The translations under genes and the position numbers were made by a program. Shown here in pieces: positions 15,916-24,505 of a DNA stretch of 36,638 nt (positions within the stretch are counted from its first letter, which is position 1; the number at the start of each line of letters is the position of its first letter). The DNA is taken from NCBI GenBank assembly GCA_902774725.1, contig CACYJP010000003.1, positions 1-36,638 of the forward strand, written 5' to 3'. The notes beneath the pieces are model-generated. The model was not told the DNA's origin, ran no database searches, and saw only the letters and a list, made by a program, of their open reading frames with translations. Origin of the DNA: an uncultured Lachnospiraceae bacterium. GTDB lineage: Bacteria; Bacillota; Clostridia; Lachnospirales; Lachnospiraceae.

Positions 15916-16452
15916 TCAATAAACCCATTTAGTTACTATTGATGGCTCGCCAAAACCGAAGTCTTCTTCTGAAGAAGCATTTACAAGCTTGAAACCGGCC
16001 TTTTCGACTGCTCTTTGTGATGGGATATTATCAGCCAGAATACTTGCGGTAATTATTTTGATATCTGTATTATTTGTCAGGTGATCTACCATTAGCCTGG
16101 CTGTTTCTGTTCCGAATCCTTTTCCGCACTTTTCCTCAAGCAGCCTGCAGCCTACGCTGATCTTTTGCAGCTCATCATTAAAACCATAGAACTCACATAG
16201 CCCGCAAAATGCCTTATCAGACTTACGATAAACTCCAAGTATGACAGACTCCTCGAGACATTCATCATACAGGTGATCGATTACATAGTTTATATCATCG
16301 TATCTTTTTTCAAATAAAAAAGTTGGTACTCGTTTGTTTACGTATTCATTCTTACGTAACCGGTCAAGCTCCGGAGCGTCTTTTTTCTCTACTTTTTTAA
16401 TGATAATATTTTGTCCCTCGAGATAAGGAATCTCTTCAAATACACTTTTCAA
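15916..16452 (-). CDS. GNAT-family N-acetyltransferase (RimJ/RimL-like), TTG start
   Basis: A 178-residue protein with the Acetyltransf_3 pattern: LEGQNIIIKKVEKKDAPEL at the start (family form LETERLILRPL), an acetyl-CoA loop at EEKCGKGFGTETARLMV (family Q/RxxGxG/A, here KCGKGFG) and NIPSQRAVEKAGFKLV near the end. The acetyl acceptor is unknown. I place the start at TTG 16452: GGAGG stands 8 bases before it, and the only in-frame ATG (16485) falls inside the spacer of a good promoter (16476-16504) and would therefore not be transcribed. The gene is first in a leftward pair with the 213-residue membrane protein. Confidence 0.82.
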   Translation of the reverse strand: MKSVFEEIPYLEGQNIIIKKVEKKDAPELDRLRKNEYVNKRVPTFLFEKRYDDINYVIDHLYDECLEESVILGVYRKSDKAFCGLCEFYGFNDELQKISVGCRLLEEKCGKGFGTETARLMVDHLTNNTDIKIITASILADNIPSQRAVEKAGFKLVNASSEEDFGFGEPSIVTKWVY

Positions 16453-16475
16453 GGTTGATACCTCCACTAGTTCAT

Positions 16476-16504
16476 ATTTTATCATCAAAAAGTACCTGAC
16501 TCAA
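16476..16504 (-). promoter_or_regulatory. Promoter of the GNAT / membrane-protein pair
   Basis: On the minus strand, TTGAGT (16504-16499), a 17-bp spacer and TAAAAT (16481-16476). Transcription would begin near 16469, giving a short leader with GGAGG (16465-16461) before the TTG start at 16452. Confidence 0.65.
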
Positions 16505-16529
16505 GAAGTCCACCAAATAAAAGTTGAGT

Positions 16530-16559
16530 TTTACAAAGACTGTATAAAAGCTGTATAAT
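16530..16559 (+). promoter_or_regulatory. Promoter of the cvfB-led operon
   Basis: TTTACA (16530-16535), an 18-bp spacer and TATAAT (16554-16559). A second possible -35, TTGAGT, lies at 16524-16529. It leaves a leader of about 85 bases before cvfB. Confidence 0.65.
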
Positions 16560-16568
16560 AGCTAATAG

Positions 16569-16620
16569 CTCTGGGATACGGCACAAGGTGCCGAGGGTTC
16601 CAGGGATCCGAACGAAGTGA
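16569..16620 (+). other. Structured 5' leader of cvfB (no known riboswitch recognised)
   Basis: The leader is G+C-rich compared with its A+T-rich surroundings. CGGCAC-AAG-GTGCCG (16579-16593) is a perfect 6-bp hairpin with a 3-base loop. It can be enclosed by CTGG (16571-16574) pairing with CCAG (16600-16603), or replaced by a second stem GTTC (16597-16600) with GAAC (16610-16613); these two alternatives are mutually exclusive. No U-run follows. It may be an RNA element controlling cvfB, perhaps by its own RNA-binding product, but no known class was matched. Confidence 0.4.
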
Positions 16621-16650
16621 GGATAAATAATAATTAATTTGGAGTTTTAT

Positions 16651-17562
16651 ATGAAGCTTGGAACTTGGAATATTCTTAGAATAGACAGGATAAAGGATGT
16701 TGGTGCATATCTTACTGATGGAAAAGGCCTTGAGGGCAATCCGGAGGTAGAGGATGTTCTCCTTCCTACAAGGCAGATACCTGAGGGACTTGAAATAGGA
16801 GATAACATAGAGGTATTCCTTTACAGGGATTCAGAGGACAGAGTTATTGCAACAACCATTACTCCGTATATACAGCTTGGAGAGATAAAGAGACTGAAGG
16901 TTAAATCAGTAAGTGATATCGGTGCATTTCTTGACTGGGGACTCAGCCGTGATCTTTTCCTTCCGTTCAAGGAGCAGACGGTAAAGGTTGTACAGGAGAA
17001 ATTCTATCCGGTACGTCTTTATATAGACAAAACGAATAGACTTGCTGCATCTATGAAGATAGCCGATGCGCTGAAAATCGGAGATGAGGTGACTCAGCTT
17101 TTCAAAAAGGGAGATCATGTAAAGGGTGTAGTTTATAATGTTAAAAAAGACTTCGGTGCTTTTGTAGCAATTAAACCGCCGGTTGCTTCAGTCGGCGATG
17201 AAGGGGATTATACAAACGATAAAGAAGAGTACGTGGCATCGGGACTTATACATGCCAGTGAGATCTTTGAGAATCTCTATGTTGGAGATGAGGTGACATG
17301 CCGAATAGTTAAGGTCAGGGAAGATGGCAAGATAGATCTTGCGATGAGAGACGAGATACCGCAGCAGATGGAAAAGGATGCGGAAATGGTCCTTGATATA
17401 ATAAAGAGCTACGGAGGAAGGCTTCCGTTTAATGATAAGGCCGATGCGGCACTTATCAAGAAGGAATTTGGAATCAGCAAAAATGCATTTAAGAGGGCGG
17501 TTGGACGTCTCCTTAAAAATGATAAAATTGTAATTAACAGTGACAGCATTGAGCTTAAATAA
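16651..17562 (+). CDS. cvfB: CvfB-family S1 RNA-binding protein
   Basis: A 303-residue protein with the CvfB (YitL) plan: three S1-like OB domains followed by a winged helix. It begins MKLGTWNILRI, as the family does; the second S1 domain is at GEIKRLKVKSVSDIGAFLDWGL, the third has KGDHVKGVVYNVKKDFGAFV and GLIHASEI, and the winged helix is YGGRLPFNDKADAALIKKEFG onward. In Staphylococcus, CvfB binds RNA and affects virulence and regulatory RNA levels; the precise role here is unknown. The ATG at 16651 has GGAG upstream; an in-frame TTG four codons earlier overlaps that site and is rejected. First gene of a long plus-strand transcription unit. Confidence 0.9.
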   Translation: MKLGTWNILRIDRIKDVGAYLTDGKGLEGNPEVEDVLLPTRQIPEGLEIGDNIEVFLYRDSEDRVIATTITPYIQLGEIKRLKVKSVSDIGAFLDWGLSRDLFLPFKEQTVKVVQEKFYPVRLYIDKTNRLAASMKIADALKIGDEVTQLFKKGDHVKGVVYNVKKDFGAFVAIKPPVASVGDEGDYTNDKEEYVASGLIHASEIFENLYVGDEVTCRIVKVREDGKIDLAMRDEIPQQMEKDAEMVLDIIKSYGGRLPFNDKADAALIKKEFGISKNAFKRAVGRLLKNDKIVINSDSIELK

Positions 17563-17595
17563 TCAGTAGAGACGGTGTAGAGCTTAAATAATCAG
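17551..17595 (+). repeat. Direct repeat spanning the cvfB stop codon
   Basis: GAGCTTAAATAATCAG occurs at 17551-17566, where it contains the last codons and TAA stop of cvfB, and again at 17580-17595 in the gap before ridA. The 29-base period suggests a recent small tandem duplication. Confidence 0.8.
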
Positions 17596-17634
17596 CAGAG
17601 AAATATAATTTATATATATTTAGGAGGAAAGAAA

Positions 17635-18012
17635 ATGAAAGAGATAATAGCAACAGAGAAGGCACCTGCAGCAATAGGACCTTATTCACAGGCAGTAAAG
17701 GTTGGAAACCTTCTGTTTACATCCGGAATGATACCTATTGACCCTGCAACAAACACTCTGGTAGAGGGCGGAATCGAGGTTCAGGCTGAGAGAGCACTTA
17801 TGAATGTAAAGGCTCTTCTCGAGGCGTCAGGAACATCAATGGATAAGGTTGTTAAAACAGTTGTATTCATCAAGAACATGGATGATTTTGCAAAGGTAAA
17901 TGAGATCTATGCTAAGTATTTTACAAAGGACTTCCCTGCAAGAAGCTGCGTAGAGGTTGCTCGTCTTCCAAAGGATGTTCTTATAGAGATGGAAGCAATA
18001 GCTGAGATATAA
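17635..18012 (+). CDS. ridA: RidA family reactive imine/enamine deaminase
   Basis: A 125-residue protein matching RidA/YjgF over its full length. It hydrolyses 2-aminoacrylate and related imines released by PLP enzymes, protecting them from damage, and works as a cytoplasmic trimer. Visible are GPYSQAV near the N terminus, [12 protein letters not shown], and the C-terminal signature [20 protein letters not shown] with the catalytic arginine (Arg103) and glutamate (Glu118). AGGAGG stands 8 bases before the ATG. It lies between cvfB and the polymerase-like gene, 28 bases before the latter. Context gives no special substrate. Confidence 0.95.
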   Translation: MKEIIATEKAPAAIGPYSQAVKVGNLLFTSGMIPIDPATNTLVEGGIEVQAERALMNVKALLEASGTSMDKVVKTVVFIKNMDDFAKVNEIYAKYFTKDFPARSCVEVARLPKDVLIEMEAIAEI

Positions 18013-18040
18013 AATTATCCAGGCTGAAGGAAATTGGTAA

Positions 18041-20638
18041 ATGTCTGATAAAAGATACGATATAATTGTTAAGAAGGATAGAAACGCTTTTATCAAAGAG
18101 TTTAACAGCTATATCGAGTGTAAAAAAAATGGGTACTTATTTATAGTTTCTCCTGATGATACATTTAAGGGCGGGAGAAAGGGCGATAAGTATTTAATCG
18201 ATGCTGCAGAGCAGCTGGCGGATATTCTTGATAGAAATCCATCAGCTGTTCTTGTTACACCCAAAAAGCTGTTTCAGTTCCCTAACAGGATGACAGGTGT
18301 AATGATTAATGTATCACTTGCCGGAAGCTCCTCAGTCAGAATGGATGAGGGACTTAAGTTTGATTATGAGGCTGATTATCTTCTGAGACTTATAGAAGAG
18401 TATCCTTTTATGATATGTCAGGATATAGAATACGAGCAGGGTGATCCGGGAGATGGAAACTTTAGGGAGTTCACGGGTATATATGATCCGGAGTGGTACA
18501 TACCTGCCTTTGACAGATTTCTTATTCCGAGACTTAGAGAGCTATCAGAAAATAAGGCAGATAACAGACTCAGTTTTCTGATTCAGTATTACGCGATGTA
18601 TTATATAACCTGCAGGCTTGATGCTAATCAGAATAATAATAACAGGCATGTTCTTTCCGAGAGTCAGGCTGAGGCTTTTAAAGTAAAAATTGCAGAGGCT
18701 CTGAAATATATAGATGACGATATAATAATGGAAACTCACGATTTTCCGTTTTATAAGAATCAGTATCAGTTTTCAAGAATGCTTCTCAGATTTAAGTATG
18801 GTTCGGATGCAACACTTAGCTTTAGAGATGGTATATCAGAGGATGATCCTGACAGGTCTGTGCTTAAGATATATACAGATGACATTCCGATTTTCAGCTC
18901 TGACCGAATTATGTGTAACATACAGTTCATGGACTACCATAATGGAAGTCTCGAGATAGATGGTTCTTTTCCGGATATATACGATAAGGAAAAGGTCGGA
19001 TATTATTTTGAGGCAGACGGCAGGCGTTTTGACGTAAGCTTTTGTGAGAGATATAGTCTTACAAAATATTTTGGGATTTCGGCATATAAGAGATATCCCT
19101 TCCATGTTTCAATTCCGCTGGATGAATGCTTTTCAGGAAAAAAATGTCTTGAACTGAGATTCTTCATAGAGTTTGATGGGAAAAGCTATGAGGTGGACTT
19201 TGAGTATAAGTCTCATACCAGCAGACTGTCACTCTATCCGACAGCAACCTACTGGCATTTCGGAAGGTATATAGCAACGTCAGATATCTATATAAATGAA
19301 AAGAATAATTATATTGCCAAGGGCATTATTATAAAGCGATATAACTATTCCAGGATGGCAGGTCTTGAGCTAAGGCTTGGGTTCGAGCTTCTCTTTTCAT
19401 TCCAGATGCACAGACTGAGATTTCTGTTTCTCAGAATGGCATGGGTTATTACGTCGCCATACTTTAAGCATAAGAATATATGGATGTTTTTCGATAAGAT
19501 ATATAAGGGTGGAGATTCCGCGGAATACCTTTATAAATATGCGTCTGACGCAATAAAAGATGAAAGCAGAAAGGGTGATACAAACAGAAGGTATTATCCG
19601 GATAAGCTTTATTATCTGGTTGATGAAAATGCTACAGACTACGAAAGACTTAAGAAGGAGGGGTATAAGCCTCTTAAGAGAGGAAGCTTCCTTCATCGAC
19701 TTGTTTTTCTGAATGCAGATGTGATGGTGGTCAGCAACTCGACCGTGTTTGCATTTAATGATTATTATCTGGAAAATTCCAGATATATAAGAGGCATAGT
19801 TGATTTTCATACAGTATGCGTGCAGCATGGACTTTCTGTACAGAAGATCGCGCTTGCGCAGCAGAGACTTCGTGATAACACAAGGCTTTACTTCTGTGCA
19901 TCCAAGTATGAGATAGAGAACCTGTCTCATCCGGTTTATGATTATGTAGGCTACGACGCACTTAAACTAACCGGAGTACCCAGATATGACGGACTTGAGA
20001 ATAGAGATAAAAAACAGATAATGATTTCGCCGACCTGGAGAATGCAGTCGGCAAAGCTTGTAACAAAAAATGAGGGCGTTGAGAGAGACTACAATCCGCT
20101 TTTCAAGGAGACTCCGTACTTCAAGGTTTATAACGGCCTTATAAATGATAAGCGTCTGATTGAGGCCGCAGAAAATTACGGCTACAGGATAGCCTATGTG
20201 CTTCATCCGATAGTGAGTCCGCAGGTAAAGGACTTTGATAAAAATGATTACGTGGATATCATTCCGGCAGTGGGTGATATGAGCTACGAAAAAATGTTCT
20301 GTGAATCGAGCCTTATGGTCACAGACTATAGTGGTATCCAGTTTGATTTTGCCTATATGAGAAAACCACTTGTTTACTATCATCCTGAGGAGCTGGAGGC
20401 ACATTATGAAGAGGGCAGCTTCCACTATGACACGATGGCATTCGGGGAAATCGTAAGAAAAAGGGACGAGCTGGTTGGTCTGCTTATAGACTATATGAAA
20501 AACGGCTGTCAGATGAAGGAGCTTTATAAAATGCGCGCGGATGACTTCTATGCATTTGACGACAGGAATAACTGTCAGCGTATTTTTGATGAAATAGTTA
20601 ATTATATGTCAGAAAGAGGGTTGCATGAACACAGTTGA
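18041..20638 (+). CDS. CDP-glycerol glycerophosphotransferase-like protein (TagF/TarF type) with a partial GT-A-like N terminus
   Basis: An 865-residue protein. The C-terminal ~400 residues fit the teichoic acid glycerophosphotransferase (GT-B) domain: VCVQHGLS (~596), LYFCASKYE, TGVPRYDG (~645), MISPTWR (~663), LHPIV (~720) and SLMVTDYSGIQFDFAYMRKP (~757-776). Such enzymes add or polymerise (poly)glycerol- or ribitol-phosphate from CDP-alcohols at the inner membrane face. Residues ~250-420 look like beta-rich linker domains. The N terminus (1-245) resembles the second half of a family 2 glycosyltransferase, with SPDD at ~37 where a DDx motif would be, but the nucleotide-binding first part is missing. 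AAGGA precedes the ATG. It overlaps the next gene by 14 bases. Polymer and acceptor are unknown. Confidence 0.8.
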   Translation: MSDKRYDIIVKKDRNAFIKEFNSYIECKKNGYLFIVSPDDTFKGGRKGDKYLIDAAEQLADILDRNPSAVLVTPKKLFQFPNRMTGVMINVSLAGSSSVRMDEGLKFDYEADYLLRLIEEYPFMICQDIEYEQGDPGDGNFREFTGIYDPEWYIPAFDRFLIPRLRELSENKADNRLSFLIQYYAMYYITCRLDANQNNNNRHVLSESQAEAFKVKIAEALKYIDDDIIMETHDFPFYKNQYQFSRMLLRFKYGSDATLSFRDGISEDDPDRSVLKIYTDDIPIFSSDRIMCNIQFMDYHNGSLEIDGSFPDIYDKEKVGYYFEADGRRFDVSFCERYSLTKYFGISAYKRYPFHVSIPLDECFSGKKCLELRFFIEFDGKSYEVDFEYKSHTSRLSLYPTATYWHFGRYIATSDIYINEKNNYIAKGIIIKRYNYSRMAGLELRLGFELLFSFQMHRLRFLFLRMAWVITSPYFKHKNIWMFFDKIYKGGDSAEYLYKYASDAIKDESRKGDTNRRYYPDKLYYLVDENATDYERLKKEGYKPLKRGSFLHRLVFLNADVMVVSNSTVFAFNDYYLENSRYIRGIVDFHTVCVQHGLSVQKIALAQQRLRDNTRLYFCASKYEIENLSHPVYDYVGYDALKLTGVPRYDGLENRDKKQIMISPTWRMQSAKLVTKNEGVERDYNPLFKETPYFKVYNGLINDKRLIEAAENYGYRIAYVLHPIVSPQVKDFDKNDYVDIIPAVGDMSYEKMFCESSLMVTDYSGIQFDFAYMRKPLVYYHPEELEAHYEEGSFHYDTMAFGEIVRKRDELVGLLIDYMKNGCQMKELYKMRADDFYAFDDRNNCQRIFDEIVNYMSERGLHEHS

Positions 20639-23600
20639 TATGTGGAAGGTTCTGGAGATAGAACCTACAAAGGATGAAAATGAAATAGTAAATGCATATC
20701 GAAGCAAGGTAGTAACTGTAAATCCTGAGGATGACGCAGAAGGCTTTATGCTACTTAGAGAAGCATTTGAAATGGCAATAAACTATGCCAGAGAGGATGA
20801 TGCTTTGGAAGGCGGAGAAGAGACATCTGACGAACCCGAAGAAAAAACAGAGGTAGATCTTCATATAGATAAGGTGAAGGATATCTACGAGGATATATTT
20901 AAGAGAGGCGATATCAGTCTGTGGGAGGATTGGGTAAAGGACCCGATATGTATCGAGCTTGATACGTGTGATGCTGTAAGAGAGGCATTGCTTGTATATA
21001 TAATGGGACACTTTATGCTTCCGTATGAGGTATGGCAGCTTCTGGACAAAACATTTAACATAGTTCAGGACAGGCAGGCACTTCAGGAGGTGTTCCCTCC
21101 GGACTTTATTTCATTTGTTATATTCCACATAGAAAATGAAAGCTTCGTGGACTTCTCTTGCATAGAGGAAAAAGCAGGCTTTGAGGAGAGACACGGAATT
21201 AAGCTTCCTGATATAAAAATCGAGGGTAAACCGGGTGTGTTTGATCCTGAGAAGTATGAGTCAGAGGTTGATTCTTATCTGAGATATCTGGGCTTTGTTC
21301 AGGCTTATAACAATAATATCAGAATGTATGAGCTTGAGGATGGAAAGAATTCTGTAGAAGATGGCATGTCTGAGGAGGAAGCTGAGAAGACCAAAAAGAG
21401 AGCGGTCGAAGAGGCAAAGAAAAATAAACAAAAGGAAATAGATGTTTTCACTTGTGTTCTTGAATACCTGGATAGCTTTCCTTATTTTCACCCGATTCAG
21501 ATAGCTGCAAAAATCAATCTTCTCACTTATCTGGAAAGATATGATGAGGCTAGAGAGCTTGAAAAGCTGGTGGTTCTTGAACATCATTTTGAAGAGAAGA
21601 ACTATACCTGCGGAATGGCCGCATATCAGCTTCTTATGGATATAGCTTTAAGACCGGAAGGGACAACAGATGATGAAAAGAAAAAAATCATCGAGGAGTC
21701 TGAAAAGTATATAGAGAATATAATTAAGGAGCTGCCGAACAACACTGCTATCCTTCTTGCGAAGGCAACGAAGGAAATGATAGAAGAGCGTTTTGAGGAT
21801 TCAAATGATACAGTAATAAGTATTCTTGATAAAAATTCAAGAACCTACGAAGCTGTATGGCTGATGAGGGAGATAAACAGAAGAACTGTTATAAGATACG
21901 AGGAAAAGCTTAAGGACGGAGAGCTTTCGGCTAAGGAAAAAGTTGATCTTGCGTGGGCATACTTCAGGGTTGAGGATATTGAAAACGTTTTGAGAATACT
22001 TGAGCAGACTGAACCGGATGATGAGAGCTTTTACGGTTATAACAATCTGTATGGCAGGTGCTATCATATAAAGAAAATGTATGAAGAGGCACTTCCTTAT
22101 CTGGCTAAATGGGTTGATATGCTCGATGAAATGGTAGCAAAGGATAAGGCGGGAGAAGAGCTTAGCAAAAAGGACAGAGACAGGGTAAACAGAAAAGCCT
22201 TTTGTTATTATATGTACGCATCATGTCTGGATGAGCTTGGCATATACGAGGATTCGGAAAAGTTTTATCTGAAGTCAATTGAAGCTGCGAAGGAAATTAA
22301 GGGCGAAGCAAATGAACTTCTTTTCTATCAGGAGAGCTATGGAAAAATGCTCGGAAAGATGAAGAGATACGAAGATGCCATGAGAGTGTGGGATGAGATG
22401 ATCGAAAGTGTGGATCACTGCGTTCCTGCATTTATCCATAGACAGGAAACTGCTCATGAGCTTAGAAATGCACAGCTTGTAATAGATGATTATTATAATA
22501 TCACCAGAGATTTTCCACAGTATGCAAATGCTTATGTTCTGGCTGCAAAGGTCTTCTATATCTATAACCAGATAGAGGATGTAAAGTCTGTACTTGAGCG
22601 TGCAAAGGAAGCAGGTGTCGAAAGCGACAGACTAAGGATATACGAAGCAAAGCTTCTTGATAATGAAGGTAACTGGGCCGAGACAAGAAAGCTTTTCAGT
22701 GATATAGAGCAGAGAATAGAGAACAAGGAGTCAGACGTTGAGGATCTAGCTGATTTTTATGCTGACGTTGCATCCTTCCTGATAAATACCAGAGAGGAAA
22801 ATGGCGAAAGAAAGTATCTCTATGAGGTAGATAAGTATCTGAGTAAGGGCTTTAAGGAAGAACCGAAGAACCTCCGTCTTTTATGGATAAAGACAGACCT
22901 AGAAGAATTCAGAGGAAATGAAGCTGATCACGTATATGATGAGATGCTTGGTTACTATCCTGAGGACAGCCAGATATATTATGAATATGGAGAATATCTG
23001 AGGCGAAAAGAGAAAAACGATAAAGCTATTCAGATGTATAAAAAGTGTCTGGAGAAAAATCCAAAGCATAGGGTGGCAAACAACAAACTCATGAATATAT
23101 ATCAGCAGAAGTATTCTGAGGAGGAGAGACCTGAGGATTATAAGGAGGCAGTATTTTACGGAAGCAAGCAGCTGGAAATAATCGATGATGATTATTACAG
23201 AATCGAAAGAGCTCTTGTTTATCTGGATGGATATGAACTGGAAAAGGCAAGAGAGGATGCTGAAAAGGCCATAGAGTTTAAGTCAGATAATACCTATGCA
23301 CATAACGCACTGGGTCTTTACTATGTGAAAAAGCGTGATTACATAAATGCCATCAAATGCTTTGATAAGTCGATTAAGGTTATGGAAAAGGGAGAGACAC
23401 CTACTCCGTATCTGAATGCTGCGCGTTGTCAGGAAAGTCTGGAGAATTATCAGGCTGCAATAGAATATATGCAAAAGTGCATGGAGATATTTGATAGCAC
23501 GATAAGCAGAAAGCAGACTTTGGCAAGACTTTACACAAAGAACAGAGAGTATCTGAATGCGGATAAGATATATATAGAGCTTCATGATTATTATACCAAG

Positions 23601-24455
23601 CAGCGTAAAGAGACTCAGAATAAGTGGTATGACTCCAGCATCGTAAAGAATCTTATCAGACGAGTTGGAATAGCTCATCTATCCGGGGATGAGGCGGCAG
23701 CTGAGACCAGAATTGATGAGATAAACAAATTCCTAAAAAAGAATCTGTATCTGGATAAATCACTGGATATGATTTCAAAGGGAAATGTAAGAAAGGTCAA
23801 TGCGGATCTTTTCAGAGCTCTTGCAGACTTTTACCTAAACGATGAAAGAAACTATAAGCTTGCAATAACCTACTTCGAAAAAGTGATCAGGTATTCTATG
23901 CCTAAGGGTAATCCTTCAACGATTCCATCTATGGTAGATCTGAAGGGAAAGCTTTTTGGAATCGGAAAGAAGCCCGGAACCCTGAAGCTTGAAAAACCTG
24001 AAGAGCTTACCGATGATGTGAATAAGCTGAGAGAATTCGGAGAGATGTATAGATACTTTGCAGGAGCCTGTTATGCATTTGGCCTGAAGGATGCTGCTGC
24101 TGAAATAGCCCAGAGAGCCTTCGAATGCTACAGAAGAGCATTTGGTGAGGTCGAGAATTATGTCAGATATCCGGGAGCGGCTCCTCTTAGAATAAGTGAT
24201 CTCGGAATGCTTATGTTTTTTGCGGGAAGACGTGAGGAAGCATTTAAGTATGTAGAGAAGGCTTTCAAGATGTCGCCATGTGATTTTTGCAACTATAGCC
24301 GGTGTTATGATAAAATACTTGCGCAGGCCAGAATGGCTGAGCTTTCCGGAGATATTCCGAAAGCAATAGAGCTTTTTAAACAGGCAAGAAAGATATCCAA
24401 CAACGATGTTGAGGTATATATGGCTCTTAGGGCACTTGCCGGAAATGTTGAATAA
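20625..24455 (+). CDS. J-like domain / TPR-repeat giant protein, putative co-chaperone
   Basis: A 1276-residue soluble protein. Residues 1-60 have the J-domain helix pattern (WKVLEIEPTKDENEIVNAYR, then LLREAFEMAINYA), but the HPD loop needed to stimulate Hsp70 reads VNPEDD. After an acidic linker (~65-80), the rest is helical and rich in tetratricopeptide-like repeats, clearest at ~770-960 (for example YYEYGEYLRRKEKNDKAIQM and THNALGLYYVKKR-type units). No signal peptide or membrane segment is seen. AGAGGG precedes the ATG, which lies inside the end of the polymerase-like gene, so the two are translationally coupled. An HscC-like Hsp70 follows 50 bases later. I infer an Hsp70 partner or scaffold; TPR proteins may also bind other clients. 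Confidence 0.8.
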   Translation: MNTVDMWKVLEIEPTKDENEIVNAYRSKVVTVNPEDDAEGFMLLREAFEMAINYAREDDALEGGEETSDEPEEKTEVDLHIDKVKDIYEDIFKRGDISLWEDWVKDPICIELDTCDAVREALLVYIMGHFMLPYEVWQLLDKTFNIVQDRQALQEVFPPDFISFVIFHIENESFVDFSCIEEKAGFEERHGIKLPDIKIEGKPGVFDPEKYESEVDSYLRYLGFVQAYNNNIRMYELEDGKNSVEDGMSEEEAEKTKKRAVEEAKKNKQKEIDVFTCVLEYLDSFPYFHPIQIAAKINLLTYLERYDEARELEKLVVLEHHFEEKNYTCGMAAYQLLMDIALRPEGTTDDEKKKIIEESEKYIENIIKELPNNTAILLAKATKEMIEERFEDSNDTVISILDKNSRTYEAVWLMREINRRTVIRYEEKLKDGELSAKEKVDLAWAYFRVEDIENVLRILEQTEPDDESFYGYNNLYGRCYHIKKMYEEALPYLAKWVDMLDEMVAKDKAGEELSKKDRDRVNRKAFCYYMYASCLDELGIYEDSEKFYLKSIEAAKEIKGEANELLFYQESYGKMLGKMKRYEDAMRVWDEMIESVDHCVPAFIHRQETAHELRNAQLVIDDYYNITRDFPQYANAYVLAAKVFYIYNQIEDVKSVLERAKEAGVESDRLRIYEAKLLDNEGNWAETRKLFSDIEQRIENKESDVEDLADFYADVASFLINTREENGERKYLYEVDKYLSKGFKEEPKNLRLLWIKTDLEEFRGNEADHVYDEMLGYYPEDSQIYYEYGEYLRRKEKNDKAIQMYKKCLEKNPKHRVANNKLMNIYQQKYSEEERPEDYKEAVFYGSKQLEIIDDDYYRIERALVYLDGYELEKAREDAEKAIEFKSDNTYAHNALGLYYVKKRDYINAIKCFDKSIKVMEKGETPTPYLNAARCQESLENYQAAIEYMQKCMEIFDSTISRKQTLARLYTKNREYLNADKIYIELHDYYTKQRKETQNKWYDSSIVKNLIRRVGIAHLSGDEAAAETRIDEINKFLKKNLYLDKSLDMISKGNVRKVNADLFRALADFYLNDERNYKLAITYFEKVIRYSMPKGNPSTIPSMVDLKGKLFGIGKKPGTLKLEKPEELTDDVNKLREFGEMYRYFAGACYAFGLKDAAAEIAQRAFECYRRAFGEVENYVRYPGAAPLRISDLGMLMFFAGRREEAFKYVEKAFKMSPCDFCNYSRCYDKILAQARMAELSGDIPKAIELFKQARKISNNDVEVYMALRALAGNVE

Positions 24456-24505
24456 TATTTTTGCTGGAATAGAAAAGCATAGAGAGTTTTTTGGAGGATT
24501 AGTAA

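Noticed and set aside
16569-16620. tRNA or known riboswitch in the cvfB leader
   Set aside because: No cloverleaf, T-arm or CCA end; I compared the motif from memory with ykkC, fluoride, yybP-ykoY and ZTP types and found no fit.
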